NCBI GenBank assembly: GCA_018873225.1
Contig: JAEILZ010000002.1
Span: forward strand, 3,906,001 to 3,970,000
Origin: [Phialemoniopsis] sp. UDSM-2020
Taxonomy: Eukaryota > Ascomycota > Sordariomycetes > Thyridiales > Thyridiaceae
DNA: 64,000 bases
Direction of reading: 5' to 3'
In this document: piece after piece, positions 12,327 through 23,294 of the stretch
How the letters are laid out: each line of letters begins with the position of its first letter
How positions within the stretch are numbered: position 1 is the stretch's first letter
Made by a program: the position numbers and the translations under genes
The notes under the pieces: model-generated
The model's database searches: none
Told to the model about the DNA's origin: nothing
The model's input: only the letters and a program-made list of their open reading frames with translations

Positions 12327-13645
12327 TCAATGTATCCCAGCAGCCGGTGAGCTGGAATTGGCAGGAGGATGTTTTGGACCTGACCGGTAAGTGGGGATGA
12401 TTGCATGCACAGGAAGAAAGAGTAGGGTCCTGGTCGACCGGCAGATGTGTTACGCCTGCTCGCTGAAGTACCGAGTCTGCAAAAAGACCGCCCGCGGAAA
12501 TGTGTGGAAACAAAGGCGAATGGATGCGGATGGGTGACCAATCGATGTTGAATTTGTATCCAAGGTCGTAGTGATCGTCAAGAGCTACTGGCTGGCTGGC
12601 TGAAGAAGCCAAGGTGCGAGAGGTGGTGATCCAAGAATAAAGTAGTCTGATTCTTTGGCACAGGAGAGACAAAATCCCTTCAGCAAAGGTAGTGATCTCC
12701 TGCAGGGCATGTTGTGGTTGCATTTTCCTCTGCAGGGTTGGCCGGCCCGGTCCCGTGTGACATATTGCAAGAAGTGGTCGAATAGTCCAGTTCTCGCTTG
12801 TCAGTCCAAATCGGCGACGAACGGGCGAGGGCTTGCTCGGCCGCAGCCAGCTCAGGTCATATGCTCGAGGGCTTATGCATGCGAGGTGGCGTGTACCAGG
12901 GTCGCGTTGGGTAGCCGCGGCAAAGCGCAAAATCCGTCGAGTCAAGCCACCCGGAGAGATTCCGATATAAGTATCCCACCGAGTTTGCCTGTGACCTCAT
13001 CTACACAATGCTCATATGAGCTGTGGTATCATGAATGATGTGCATGCCAACGAAAATTCAGTAAGGAGATCTGATCGCGTCTTAGTGTTGTTCATAACGA
13101 AGTGGTGATATTTGTCGTATAGAATGTGAACAACATGTCTCTCCACAGTCGGACCCTATTCTATTCATTCCATGATGTGACTGTCTGAAGGTGATGTAGA
13201 CGGGCATCTCGGTACCGTGGAGGTAATCGATTCGCCGAGCTGAATTTCCAACTGAACACTCGTATTGACGTGTCGTCGACAGGGGCTATCCATGATGAGG
13301 GGCATTGACCTTGTTGATGTGCTACACGTCTGGAAGTACATGACATTGATGTATACAAGACCTGGAGCAAAAGAAGCTGTTTACGGGACTGGCAATGCGC
13401 GCGGGGGTGGTTATCATCACTGTTGGTGATGATGGGAAGAGGTATTGACTGAATGGCTGATGGTAAGAGGGAATATGACATGAAAGCACGCTGCCAACAG
13501 ACATGACGAGAAATCCTGAATATTTAAGGGCGGCCTTCGGCCATTGAAAATTATCATCTTTGAACAAGAATCACAACCAGCAGCTCTTCAATACACAGAA
13601 TAATCAAACAATACTTCACTCAAAATCAATACCGTCAGAAACGCC

Positions 13646-13912
13646 ATGGGGGTCTCAAAGGATCGACGTCGCCATTGTGTGCGCCACTCCTGTCGAGTGT
13701 CCCGCATGGTTATCCCAGCAGCATCAGGAGGTCGAACTGTCAGGGGTCGACGAACCGGAGATACTTTGGACGGCCTCGACCTTTGCGCACCCCAGCCTTG
13801 CATGTCAAACCCGCAATGCTCGCATAGCACGACTCACGGATGTCAAGGCCAATACAAGCCGGGGGACACAACGAAACTTTGTGATCCTTGCAAAGCAGGC
13901 AATTGCAATTGA
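13646..13912 (+). CDS. Possible small cysteine-rich protein, perhaps frameshifted
   Basis: An 88-codon frame opens at an ATG in good context (acgccATGG) after an A/C-rich leader, with TATTTAAG about 125 bp upstream. The C-terminal half is rich in Cys (LCAPQPCMSNPQC, then KLCDPCKAGNC), as in small secreted fungal proteins. This frame has no signal peptide. The +1 frame at the same place reads as a short hydrophobic stretch (VAIVCATPV) that would suit one. One indel early in the gene could therefore have separated secretion signal and mature part. Unrecognised; the reading is tentative. Confidence 0.25.
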   Translation: MGVSKDRRRHCVRHSCRVSRMVIPAASGGRTVRGRRTGDTLDGLDLCAPQPCMSNPQCSHSTTHGCQGQYKPGDTTKLCDPCKAGNCN

Positions 13913-14619
13913 GACAATATCCAACACAAGGTACTGAGCGGTTCAACCATGGGAGGTGATAGGAAAATGACCATCATAAACCCGGGACGCACTTGTCCTC
14001 AAGTGCCCCAGATTGGCAAATTCGCTCGAGCAGCCACACGGATTGGAGGTGGCGGCCATCGCGGATGGAGGCACAGCGAGCGACTTTTACGTAAATGCAG
14101 GGAATACGGGATGGTCCAGGGGTGGTGGAAGGGACCAAATTCTGTCTTTACAGCTCCTTCACCAGTGCGACTTTCCTTGTAATACATACTTGAGTAACTT
14201 GCTAGCCACTTCTCGAGCAAATTGTGATTTGTCTCTAATATGGTGTGTGAGTGCCCGAAGAATCTTTCAAGAACGATTAGAGAAAGACCTCACACCTCGC
14301 AGTGAAGAGAACGCGAAATCGCCAGCGGATCTCGGCTCAGCACGCTGTAGAGAGATATGGCCCTTGAACGAATCACGACCAGCTGCGTGCAGGGGTGGCG
14401 GTGACTGACGGCCGCCCATGATCCACGCAGGAAGACGTCAAGGCGGATGAGAAGAAGCATATTGAAGCACGCGGAAAGGTGGCGGAATTATCTGTGAAAG
14501 CAGGAAATACTTCGACATCGCAAAGCGAGTGACCTGATACATTTTGTCCCCAAGTTCGCTCGATCAAGCTCTTAAGACAGAGACAAACACGTCTGAAGCG
14601 CGATATGAAAAGGCGCGTA

Positions 14620-14637
14620 TACCTACCTAGGTAGGTA
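14620..14637. repeat. 18-bp perfect palindrome of CCTA/TAGG units
   Basis: TACCTACCTAGGTAGGTA is its own reverse complement. It is built from two tandem TACC units facing two GGTA units. It lies in non-coding sequence; such units are common simple repeats in filamentous fungi. Confidence 0.8.
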
Positions 14638-15591
14638 GCTCACATGTCGGTGACATGGCTATGCTTGAAGGTATGATACCGAGGTGCACGAGTACTGCTC
14701 ATATCACCAGGTATGGAGATTGGTTTCGACCATCGCGTGGGGGTGACAGCACAACACCGATAGTCATCGTGATCAATATCGGGACTAAGAGACGGCTGTT
14801 AAGTACAGGCGGCAGAGGGCCGTTCATGATGAAGACAGAGGCAGATTCCTGAAGCTTGGTTGTCAAATGAGGGTTGAAGGAAATAAATGTTGATCACACC
14901 ACGGTCTGACGATTTGGGCAGAGTCCTACAGCTGGCTGGAGCCACGTTAGGGAAGTCACGATGCTCCCTTCTGCCTCAATTACGTCACATTCGCTCACTT
15001 GCGCATGTCGCGACTTCCCTCCGGAAACTACATCCGCATCGAATCAAGCTATGGCAATGCGCGCACCTTCCGCTTAAGACTGTGTTACCGACTTGGAAGA
15101 CCAGGAGCAAACCCTCCTGTGCTTCTCTTCCCGCGAGCCACGACTTACACGTATGACGCCCTCACTTACACTTCGACGCGACACCGCGCACCTCTTTCCC
15201 ACTTTCCCAGGCATCTCGTGGCGCCCAGGGATGAAAGACAAGATATTCTGCAGACACTTAAAGCACCTCGCAAAAGCTGCCTCTCAGAACGCCATGTCTT
15301 ACCAATCCGTCCTCGATCGTGCGCCCGACCCATACTTTCTTACAACCGAAGCAGACGAACGCGCGACGGAAAAGGACACAGCCTACCTTAGAACGGCACA
15401 GTTAGCTCGCTCGCACACCTCATTGGGAGCTGTTCGCGCCGCACTGTGTCCGGAAAAGAATGCGCAGGTATCGCCAGAAGTACACGTCCGTGGGCCTGGC
15501 ATTCCAACCGACCACGCATTCCATCCAGGCCACCACCACCCACGCAAAAAGCCAAAACAAACCCGTTGCTCGGCGAGCGCCACACCCAAAA

Positions 15592-15704
15592 TACACACAC
15601 ACACATGGGAAACAAGGGAGGAAAGCACGGGGGGACTTTGGGATAGTTTAGGCGAAGCTGTGTAGGCGCCCCGGGGCGCGCGCCGAGCCAGCCAGCCAGC
15701 CAGG
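15592..15704. repeat. Short AC and GCCA microsatellites
   Basis: A run of (AC) dinucleotides lies at about 15592-15605. A fourfold GCCA repeat follows at about 15687-15702, running into GGTAGGT. No gene appears to be involved. Confidence 0.7.
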
Positions 15705-16538
15705 TAGGTCGGTGTCGTAGGAAATGCGGGCGTCGTGATAGGATCTCATGCAAGCCATTAAGGATTGACTTTTATGACGTTTCCAGTGCTTCCAGAATGA
15801 GAATGGACTGGGCGCGCATATGCGCAAGCTCAGCAGACATGGTGTAGATTCAGGTCACATAGGTTTGAGGCATGTGGTGGGAAGCATTGTGTGAATCGGT
15901 CAAGAAAAGGAGTTTCTTCGTTCTATGTCCAGAGTGTTTCCTTGATTCAAAATTATATGCAACAAGATGTTTTGAACAGGATAAAACCCTTTCCCCAACT
16001 CCCCTTCCTTCCCCAGTTTGGCCCAAACAGCACGGCACGCCGCTGTCGCCCTCGCCCAGATCACCAGGCTCGCGCGACATGGCCGCCGTAGCTGTCCCCT
16101 CCCTACCCGTCGCGGTGAACCCCAAGCTAGCTCTCGTCCCCGGTAGAAGTAGAAAACAAGTAGTACGATTGATGTCCGGGTGACAAGTCGCTCCAATATC
16201 GCTCAGTACTGTAAATGGTGTGGTCTCAAGAAGTGAAGTTGTAGAAACAAGATAGAAAAATCAAGAGCAGTTATGAATGGCGCTGCGTGGTGTTTGTGGA
16301 TCGTCATGAAAGCTGATGCTGTGATGCTGTATGAGGACGGTGCCGATGTGTGAGGGTTGCGTAACCGGACGTAGTCTCTCTCATGCGCGGCTCCCCCAAG
16401 ATTGTCGAAATGGCGGTCTCTGTTCCCCGGGACTGTCATATCAGTAGCTTCTCCGTCAAGAGGAAGCTGAGCTGACGACTGACAAACCCCCGAGGAGACC
16501 GGGGCGCGATGGAGCGTCTGTCGACGAGATCAGACGCT

Positions 16539-16982
16539 CTATGCGAGGAGCGCGACACCAGCGCCGACGATGCCGAGGAGCAGGCCGCTGTGCAGGAACA
16601 CGTTGGCGCCGCCCGAGGTCGGGGGCGCGGTCGAGCCGCCCGTGGGCACGGTGGTGGGCTGGGGCTGGACGTGCACCTCGGTCTGGGTGGGCGTCGAGGA
16701 CGGGGTGATCCAGAAGGTGGTGTTGCTCGGGTAGGTCGTGGGACCGGCCGAGACGGTGGTGTTGGAGATGGGGTACCAGGTCGAGGTCGTGCTGTTGACG
16801 GGGGCGCTGGTCGAGGTGTTGCGGCCGGGGCAGTTGGTGACGGACGGGTTGCACGACGTGATGGTGATGGTCTGCGTCATGGTCGACGTCGACGTCGTGG
16901 TGCCCTCGTCGGCCGAGGTGACCTGGGCGGCGACCATGGAGGCGCCGGTGGCCAGGATAGCAAGGAAGCTGGAGGCGTGCAT
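16539..16982 (-). CDS. GPI-anchored Ser/Thr-rich cell-wall protein
   Basis: One exon of 147 aa. Residues 1-19 (MHASSFLAILATGASMVAA) are a signal peptide. The mature region is dominated by Ser, Thr and Pro, with four N-glycosylation sequons (NTS, NST, NTT, NTT) and many potential O-mannosylation sites. Two cysteines lie in TSCNPSVTNCPG. The C-terminus has a small-residue patch (TSGGAN) followed by a hydrophobic tail, VFLHSGLLLGIVGAGVALLA, the classic GPI-attachment signal. The protein is expected at the plasma membrane or covalently in the wall. It has no enzymatic domain. The start at 16982 is the only ATG giving a signal peptide. Confidence 0.8.
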   Translation of the reverse strand: MHASSFLAILATGASMVAAQVTSADEGTTTSTSTMTQTITITSCNPSVTNCPGRNTSTSAPVNSTTSTWYPISNTTVSAGPTTYPSNTTFWITPSSTPTQTEVHVQPQPTTVPTGGSTAPPTSGGANVFLHSGLLLGIVGAGVALLA

Positions 16983-19801
16983 TTTGATTGATTGGTTGGG
17001 AGCTTTGGGTATATGCTTCTCGAGTTTGATGTGATTGCGAGGTTATGCGACTTGTGGTCTTTCAACGAGGTTGCTGTGAATTTCCTGACTGTCAAAGCCT
17101 TCTGATGTTTATTCGGATGCGATGTTTTTGTTTGTTTGAAACGAGAAAAGATCGGATCGAGGAATCGTGAGAAAGGGATTTGAGAGCTGGTTTGCAGGAA
17201 ATAAACAAGGTAAAGAGTGTGGTTTGTCGTCGTTGAGACAGTAAATGAGTGTAATCCGAGCAGAAATGCCGGTGGTGCAAAAAGAGCGTTATCACGAAGT
17301 TGAGACTCGTGAAGGGGAAAAAGAGAAGGGGAGAGGATCAAGTGTGGTGGAGAGGCCGGCCTTTTTGGGTGGCTTGCTCTCCTTTTCCCACCCCAGAATG
17401 AGAGACTGAGAGCAGTGCAACCCAGTCAGTCAGTCGAGGTGGGCGGCCCGGGTGGGCGCGTGTCTGTGGTGGTGTGTGTACCTGGTAGGGGGGCCTATTT
17501 TGGCCAAAGGATGAGCGGTGGATCCCCCAGACATGGGCGTGATGGGACCAAACGGCACCAACCACAGCCTAGCAAGCCGGGTACCTGCCATAGCGCGACC
17601 GCCGATCTCAACTAAAAGGCCAGGGGGTCATTGATACCTTGCATGCAGAGACAAGTCAACCAAGAGAAATGTGCGCTTGCATCATTCGCTCGTTCGTACA
17701 ACTCATGACATTCGGGACAAGAATGATAGAATGATTCAAGAGGATGATAGAAAGTAAAGCTGGGGTTGTGTCTAAAGACGGCGACACCCAATCTATTCAA
17801 AGCAGCATTCGCGTATACTTTCTCTGGACTGCTTACACCACCAACAACCCATCCACCAATCCAGCTCTCGGTCACAGATAGGAGGAGGGGACCCTAATCC
17901 ATCTCTCAATTTGATGGGCCATCTTCTGCAGAGACTTGAGAGAGAGCCAAGCTTCTTGGGTGGTGGGTCCCAGCAACCAACGCAACCGGCCTGGCCCCAG
18001 GAACAGCCAGACCAGCGCCATTTTGCCGGGTTCCTTGCAGAAGCGAACCCTCCTGATTGGGCCGTCCTGCCAGGCACGGGGCGAAGCCAGTCCGCTCTAA
18101 AAATTGAAAGGAGGGCTCGGGTGAGCCAGCGCCAGCAAAGTTTGGTTTCATGGGCCTGTTCCTCTCTGTTTACACTGCTAGCCTCGACTGGTCCGTGGGA
18201 TGATACGTGCAGGGGTCCCTTTCTCTTGTGGGAGGCAAAGAGGGAGGCGAGATCATGTTTAATCAATCTCAGGATGGACGAAATTTTCAAAGGAGGGGGA
18301 CTGGAGCATCGCAAAACCTGGGATCAGGGATTCAGCCGCAGCAAAGGAGGATCAGGACATGACGACCGCATTGTCTGTCCTCCGTAATACAGACATGTAC
18401 GGAGCGCAATACAAGGCCAGCATGCTGGGACTGACGCACGAAAGAAGCCGTGGGAAGTTCCGGGTTTCGGACGTCGAAGGGCGACGGGAATACCCAGCTG
18501 GTTCGGTCGCTCCCATTACATCCCTCACTTCCAACCGCCACGTGTGGGTGCTTGGCAGGAGGCCCTGACAGCTGTCGTCGCGCATCCCTTGGAGCCTGAT
18601 TTATTTTTCGCAGGCAGTCCGGGTCACAACCGAGTCTGACTATTTTCTCTGTCGCTATCTGCGCCGTCCTGGCTGCGGTTCACGCGGTACTGGCTTCGCG
18701 AGTCGCTGCACGTCAATTTAGTACCACGAGGGCATGCTCGCACGCACTGGCGCCAGAGACCGGGCTTTACTTGCATGCCATGAGACCAGCGGTTCTGGCT
18801 ACCTTCATTCCGACGATACTGGCAGCAGCAGCAGCATGACTGAATCTCCCGACGTTCAGTTCAAGCGACGTGTCTAGAGATTGTCTCTTCTTACCCTGTG
18901 TAGATTGTGTAGATGATGCTGGGATGAGCCCCAAAAATGAGCTCGAGTATCGATCGGATCAGCTGGGGAGACATGTAAATCCTGGGGTTTGGATCGGTTG
19001 CGTCAATTGGATCGACTGATTTGGCGCTCCAGCGAATCCAAGCACGAGCGCATTAATTGAGATGGTCGCATCTCCACTCTATTGGTGCGCGAGCTAAGAA
19101 GGACAGTGGAATTGGCTTGCACGGCATACCTACGTACACGTTCTCGACGTTCAACAACATCCAGGTCCGCGTCAATATCATTAATCGTTCTATTCTGTCC
19201 ATTCCCATTCATACGAAAGAGCACGCACGGCAGCGATGCTCGTATCCTTCTGTTGCACTGCACGCGTACAACATCGCACAGAATCAATAGCTCCGGCCAA
19301 CCGCCCCTCGTGCGTCTTCGTAGCCCGTTCCGTGCCGTGTCCACGGAAATCCCATGCATGCGTTAATTAATCTTTCTCGTCCCTCCGTTTCACCATCTAG
19401 AACCCTTCTTTTTCTTTCCTTCTTCTTTTCATTAACTATTCCTGCAATAATAACAGCCCGTGAGCCAATACAGACCGTCGTCTTGAACTGATAAGACCGT
19501 GGTTTTGTTAGGGGCCACATCCTGGCGCCCAGACCAGCCGCCGGAGATTGAAGTGATCAACAGGGCCCCACAGCCAATTACCGGCCAGACAACCAAGGTG
19601 TCGACGCTGACGACGTCTTTTGAAATGAGCAATCTTTTGCACCACCTGAAACCGCTCAGTCTTTCAACTGCCCAGGTGTGGAGATTCTGCAAGGAGAATT
19701 GGCCGGCGCTGTCTGCCGAGCACCTGCCGAAGCCCCGGCCGTTGCCAAGACCTGCAACACAACTTCCGATCCGGCCATCACGCCTCCGCCGTGTCCCGGA
19801 A
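16983..19801. other. Intergenic, promoter of GPI protein plus unassigned DNA
   Basis: The first 350 bp upstream of the GPI-protein gene are pyrimidine-rich on the coding strand and look like its leader and promoter. From 17.4 to 19.8 kb I see no gene. A GCA triplet run (about 18821-18836) is the only simple repeat noted. The frame 20166-19432 minus overlaps the next gene in another register and looks like a shadow. Confidence 0.4.
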
Positions 19802-20458
19802 CTAATACTGCCATCCTCCGCCCCATCTCTCCCCGCCCCAGCCGCCGCTAACCTGCCTCTCGTAATTACGCCCCCAGAGGAACCCTTCCCGCTGCGCCGC
19901 CTCTTGCTCGAGGATGCGGTCTGCCTCGTCGCGCCGGGCTCTCTCCGCCTCGCGTCGGCGGTCGCGTTCCATGTCCTCTTCAAGCTGCTTCTGCTTGCTC
20001 GCGAGCCTCGAGATCTTCTCGCGCAGCTTCCTCTGCTTGGCTTCCTCGCATGCCGGCTCTTGGTCGCCAGCGCAGCCGCCGTCTTGGCCCGCCGCCATGG
20101 GGGGCGTAGGAGGGGATCGGTAGTAGACGTGGTCGGCCTCACCGTCGCCGCCGTGGAGAATCTCATGTGCTCCCAAAGCGGTGTGCATCAGGTAAGAGGA
20201 GTCTCTAGGCCGGCGGTACTCTGCTGGAGGAGGCGTGGGCAGGTAGTCGTTGTCGTAGGTGTAGCCACCGTAGCCCGGGTACATGGGCAGGCCGTAGTCG
20301 TAGTTGTAGTACCGGTATGTGGTATAGACAGGGTCATCTTCGGTGGCATATCTTGCCGTTGAATAATGATGCTTGTTCGACTGCTGTGGCCTGCATGTCC
20401 GCACCTTGTGCTCTTTCTTGCCGTGCCTAGCCTTGGAGCAGTAGAAGACTAGACACAT
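19802..20458 (-). CDS. Hypothetical protein, Tyr-rich N-terminus and charged coiled coil
   Basis: One exon of 218 aa from the ATG at 20458. I do not recognise a family. The N-terminus starts MCLVFYCSKARHGKK. Residues about 33-75 are rich in Tyr, Asp and Gly (YYNYDYGLPMYPGYGGYTYD). Residues about 130-190 form a highly charged helix (KLREKISRLASKQKQLEEDM and onwards) predicted to be a coiled coil. The tail is Gly/Trp-rich (GGWGGERWGGGW). No signal peptide or membrane segment is present. Such proteins are frequent in Pezizomycotina as uncharacterised, probably disordered proteins. Confidence 0.6.
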   Translation of the reverse strand: MCLVFYCSKARHGKKEHKVRTCRPQQSNKHHYSTARYATEDDPVYTTYRYYNYDYGLPMYPGYGGYTYDNDYLPTPPPAEYRRPRDSSYLMHTALGAHEILHGGDGEADHVYYRSPPTPPMAAGQDGGCAGDQEPACEEAKQRKLREKISRLASKQKQLEEDMERDRRREAERARRDEADRILEQEAAQREGFLWGRNYERQVSGGWGGERWGGGWQY

Positions 20459-21615
20459 GGTTGATGAGGCGATGTGCTGACTTGATGGTATTGTATCTGG
20501 TATTAAAGGTTAGGAGACAAGAGACACCATCGCAAGAGCATTGGAAATGGCAAGGATCTTATCTTTCAGCTGCTTTCTTTATGACCAAGCAGCTCGTATG
20601 AAAGCTGTGAAACCAGTCAGAAGAAACATTGAAGCCTTGTGAGTGTTTGGACCTGCTGAAAACTGCCTTCGCATCAATGAGCTTAGGAACACCAAGATGC
20701 AGGCTTCATCTTTGCATTGTCCAATTATCCTTTGTGCCGACGCACTTGTTGACTGGAAATATGGTCAAACAGCACATTTTACTCAGAAGCAAACAGCAAA
20801 TAACGCCAGTCTCACAGAGATTGCCTTGAGTCAGATCATTCTATCTTTGTCATAGGCAGCAATGGTTTGTCCTGAATGGTGACCACATACAGAAAGTTGT
20901 CGTACGCTATGCCTGACTCTGAATGGCTAATTTGATGATACAGAGGAAATTTCGGTCAGAGTATTTACTCTCATGTTTCTCCCTCCGCTATGGTCAACCC
21001 TGTGGACACACTGTAAATGGATCAGATCGAACATGTGCCTCTATCTAGCAATCCTTTCAGAGTGTGTATTCCTTCATGAAAATACACATACCACAACCGA
21101 GGTGTCAAGATCGACAAGCTGACAAGTGCTAGGCTGGCTGCACATGTGATGGTGGTGGGATCGATCGATTGCAGTCACAGGGCCGTTTTTGTAGCGCCTC
21201 AAACCTTATCGTCCAGGCGGATGTCATTTGGCTTGGGTGCCCTTTCCCCGCTAAAAATGACCACAAGCCCCGCCAAGTGCCCTCCCGAACCCGCTAAGCT
21301 GGCTAGCAGCAAGCGCTGAAGACGTGGACGGTGGACCCCCCGTTCACGAACCCCGCGCTCCATCGTCCCGGTCCCGCCCTTTGGCTCGACTCGCTCAATC
21401 CAGCTCCCTGACTTGCCTGACTTGCTCCTTACATTGGGCAGCTGAAACAAAGAACGACTCATCCCGCCTTCTCGTGCTCCCTCTCTCTCGCCAGCCCTAC
21501 CTCTGACCCTCACTTTCACTCTCGTGCCCCCTAGATATTTCCTAGAAGAGATCAGCAGCAACAGCAATACCCTGTACCCCACACCACACAACTGGAACCC
21601 TACCCCGAAAACGCC
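20459..21615. other. Divergent intergenic region
   Basis: This lies between the coiled-coil protein (minus) and the SH3BGR-like gene (plus). The last 250 bp are C/T-rich and read like the leader of the plus-strand gene. No other feature seen. Confidence 0.4.
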
Positions 21616-22873
21616 ATGGCCGAAGCATCGTCAGACGCCGCCAGCAAACCGGCTGCGGCGCCGGCTGCGGCTTCCTACTCGACCGACCCCGCGCTCTACC
21701 TCTACACCTCGCTCACCGCCGGCTCCTCGCACATAGTCACCGCCACCTCGCGCCTCGAGACCATCCTGCGCGCCAACCGCGTGCCCTTCAAGGCCATCGA
21801 CATTGCCACGGATGAGAAGGCCCGTATGCTCTGGGGCCGCCGCGCCGGCAAGGACGAGGGCGGCCGCATGCGCAAGCTGCCGGGCCTCGTGCAGATGGGA
21901 CTTGTCCTCGGTGTACGTTGTTGCTCTGCTCCTTTTTTCTCCCCCTTCCCCCACGGCGGCGGTGTGGGACTAGACCTGGGAGCAAAGACCCTGGACTAAC
22001 TTTGTATTGCCGGGGATATAGGACCTCGTTGAGATTGAAGACTGGAACGAGTACGGCGAGCTCAAACAGCACGTCACCATCTACTACGACGAGTTCACCC
22101 AGCCCTCAATCAGCCAGAAGCCCAAGACTCCTCCCCCGGTCAAGCGCAACCCAGTCCCCGCCGCAACGGCCGCGTCAGCAGCGGCGGCGGCACCGCCCGC
22201 CCCGCCGCCGCCCCCCGCGGCAGCCAATAAGTCGGGCGCAGACAGCCAACCCAAGTCGGCCACCGCGGCCGTCGCAGAGACTGTCTCCAAGGTGACGATG
22301 CCGATCCGCAGCATCGCCGAGGAGGCCGCAGCCAAGGCCAAGCAAGTCCACCTGCAGAGCCTCCGGGATAAGGTCTACGGAAAGGGCGGCAGCAAGGAGG
22401 ACACGGACAAGAAGGCGGCAGAGGAGGAAAAGAAGGAGGACAAGGACAAAGAGGCCAAGAGCAGCAGCCCCAAGACGCCCGAGCGCAAGAGCATCAGCGT
22501 CACCTCGCTGTCGACGACCCGCAGCGCCGCCCCTGGCCTGCAGTCGCCGACGACGGGCACGTGGAAGGACGGCGCCTCGGCGCGCAGCGGCGGCGGCACC
22601 GCCATGCACACGGTGCAGAGCCCGACGTCGACGAGCTGGAGGCCCACCGACGTCGACGCGCCCATCACGACGTACCAGGGCGCGCGGGTCGCGTCCGTGT
22701 CCGAGGAGGAGATACAGGCGATCGAGAAGGCGCAGGCGATTGCGGAGCAGCCCGAGGAGGAGGATGAAGAGGACGACGATGATGAGAGTGAGGAGGAGGA
22801 GGATAGTGAGGAGGATGATGATGAGGAAGAGGAGGAGGACGACAAGAAGAAAGATACCACGGCAAAGAAATAG
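21616..22873 (+). CDS. SH3BGR-like thioredoxin-fold protein with acidic tail
   Basis: Two exons, 21616-21912 and 22022-22873, separated by a 109-nt intron (GTACGT...ATATAG); 382 aa. Residues about 22-115 match the SH3-binding glutamic-acid-rich protein family, a glutaredoxin/thioredoxin-like fold: LYLYTSLTAGSSHIVTATSR, FKAIDIATDEKARMLWGRRA, RKLPGLVQ and DLVEIEDWNEYGELKQH. The redox CXXC motif is absent, as in the family. An Ala/Pro-rich linker follows, then a Lys/Glu-rich region. A very acidic run of about 40 residues (mostly E and D) and a short basic end, DDKKKDTTAKK, finish the protein. It is probably cytosolic and a scaffold rather than an enzyme. It converges with pex6. Confidence 0.8.
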
Positions 22874-23294
22874 TGGCTGGCGTGAAGAAGGCGCTTCTGG
22901 AGTATGGGACAAGGCCTGGTTGTGTGCGGTGCCGTGGCCGAGAAGTACTGGGTTGTATGAGTAGATCTGCGGAAGAATGACGGGGCCATGGCGATGAGAC
23001 GTCGTGGATACAGTGGGTGGCTTTCCAGCTCACTATCTCTGTTATGCGTCGGCTTTGGGAAGACAAGAAGTTGATCGAGAGAGGACCCCTTTACATGCAT
23101 GGCGATGCGAGGTTGCGCAGATTTCACAAATCAAGTCAAAGCGATTGAGACCAGGTGCTGTGCCATTGACTCGTAATCACAGTGACACCGGCTTAAGGGG
23201 CATATTGTTATCAACACTTTGACACAACTTTATTGATACACGTCCATCTCCTCAGCCTATCTGCCGCTTTTTCTATAAACATGTCTGCCCATCA

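Larger units (their letters stand above)
9233..16538. other. 7.3-kb gene-poor region
   Basis: I find no convincing intact gene. Items noted inside: a possible spliced leader near 12.03-12.33 kb, a possible broken small cysteine-rich protein near 13.65 kb, an 18-bp palindrome at 14620 and short tandem repeats near 15.6-15.7 kb. Other open frames, such as 12945-12307 minus and 15093-15665 plus, begin on TTG and show no family features. Confidence 0.5.

Noticed and set aside
12307..12945. 212-codon minus-strand frame, longest in the gene-poor region
   Set aside because: Begins on TTG, lacks a domain, and its composition (evenly spread rare residues, Ser/Arg-rich) looks like chance open sequence.
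13560..13937. Frame containing VAIVCATPVE, resembling the start of nucleoside-phosphorylase-like domains of NACHT proteins
   Set aside because: The match is only a few residues, the frame opens on TTG and the rest of the domain is missing.
15093..15665. 190-codon plus-strand frame
   Set aside because: Starts on TTG, ends in an AC microsatellite and has no recognisable domain.
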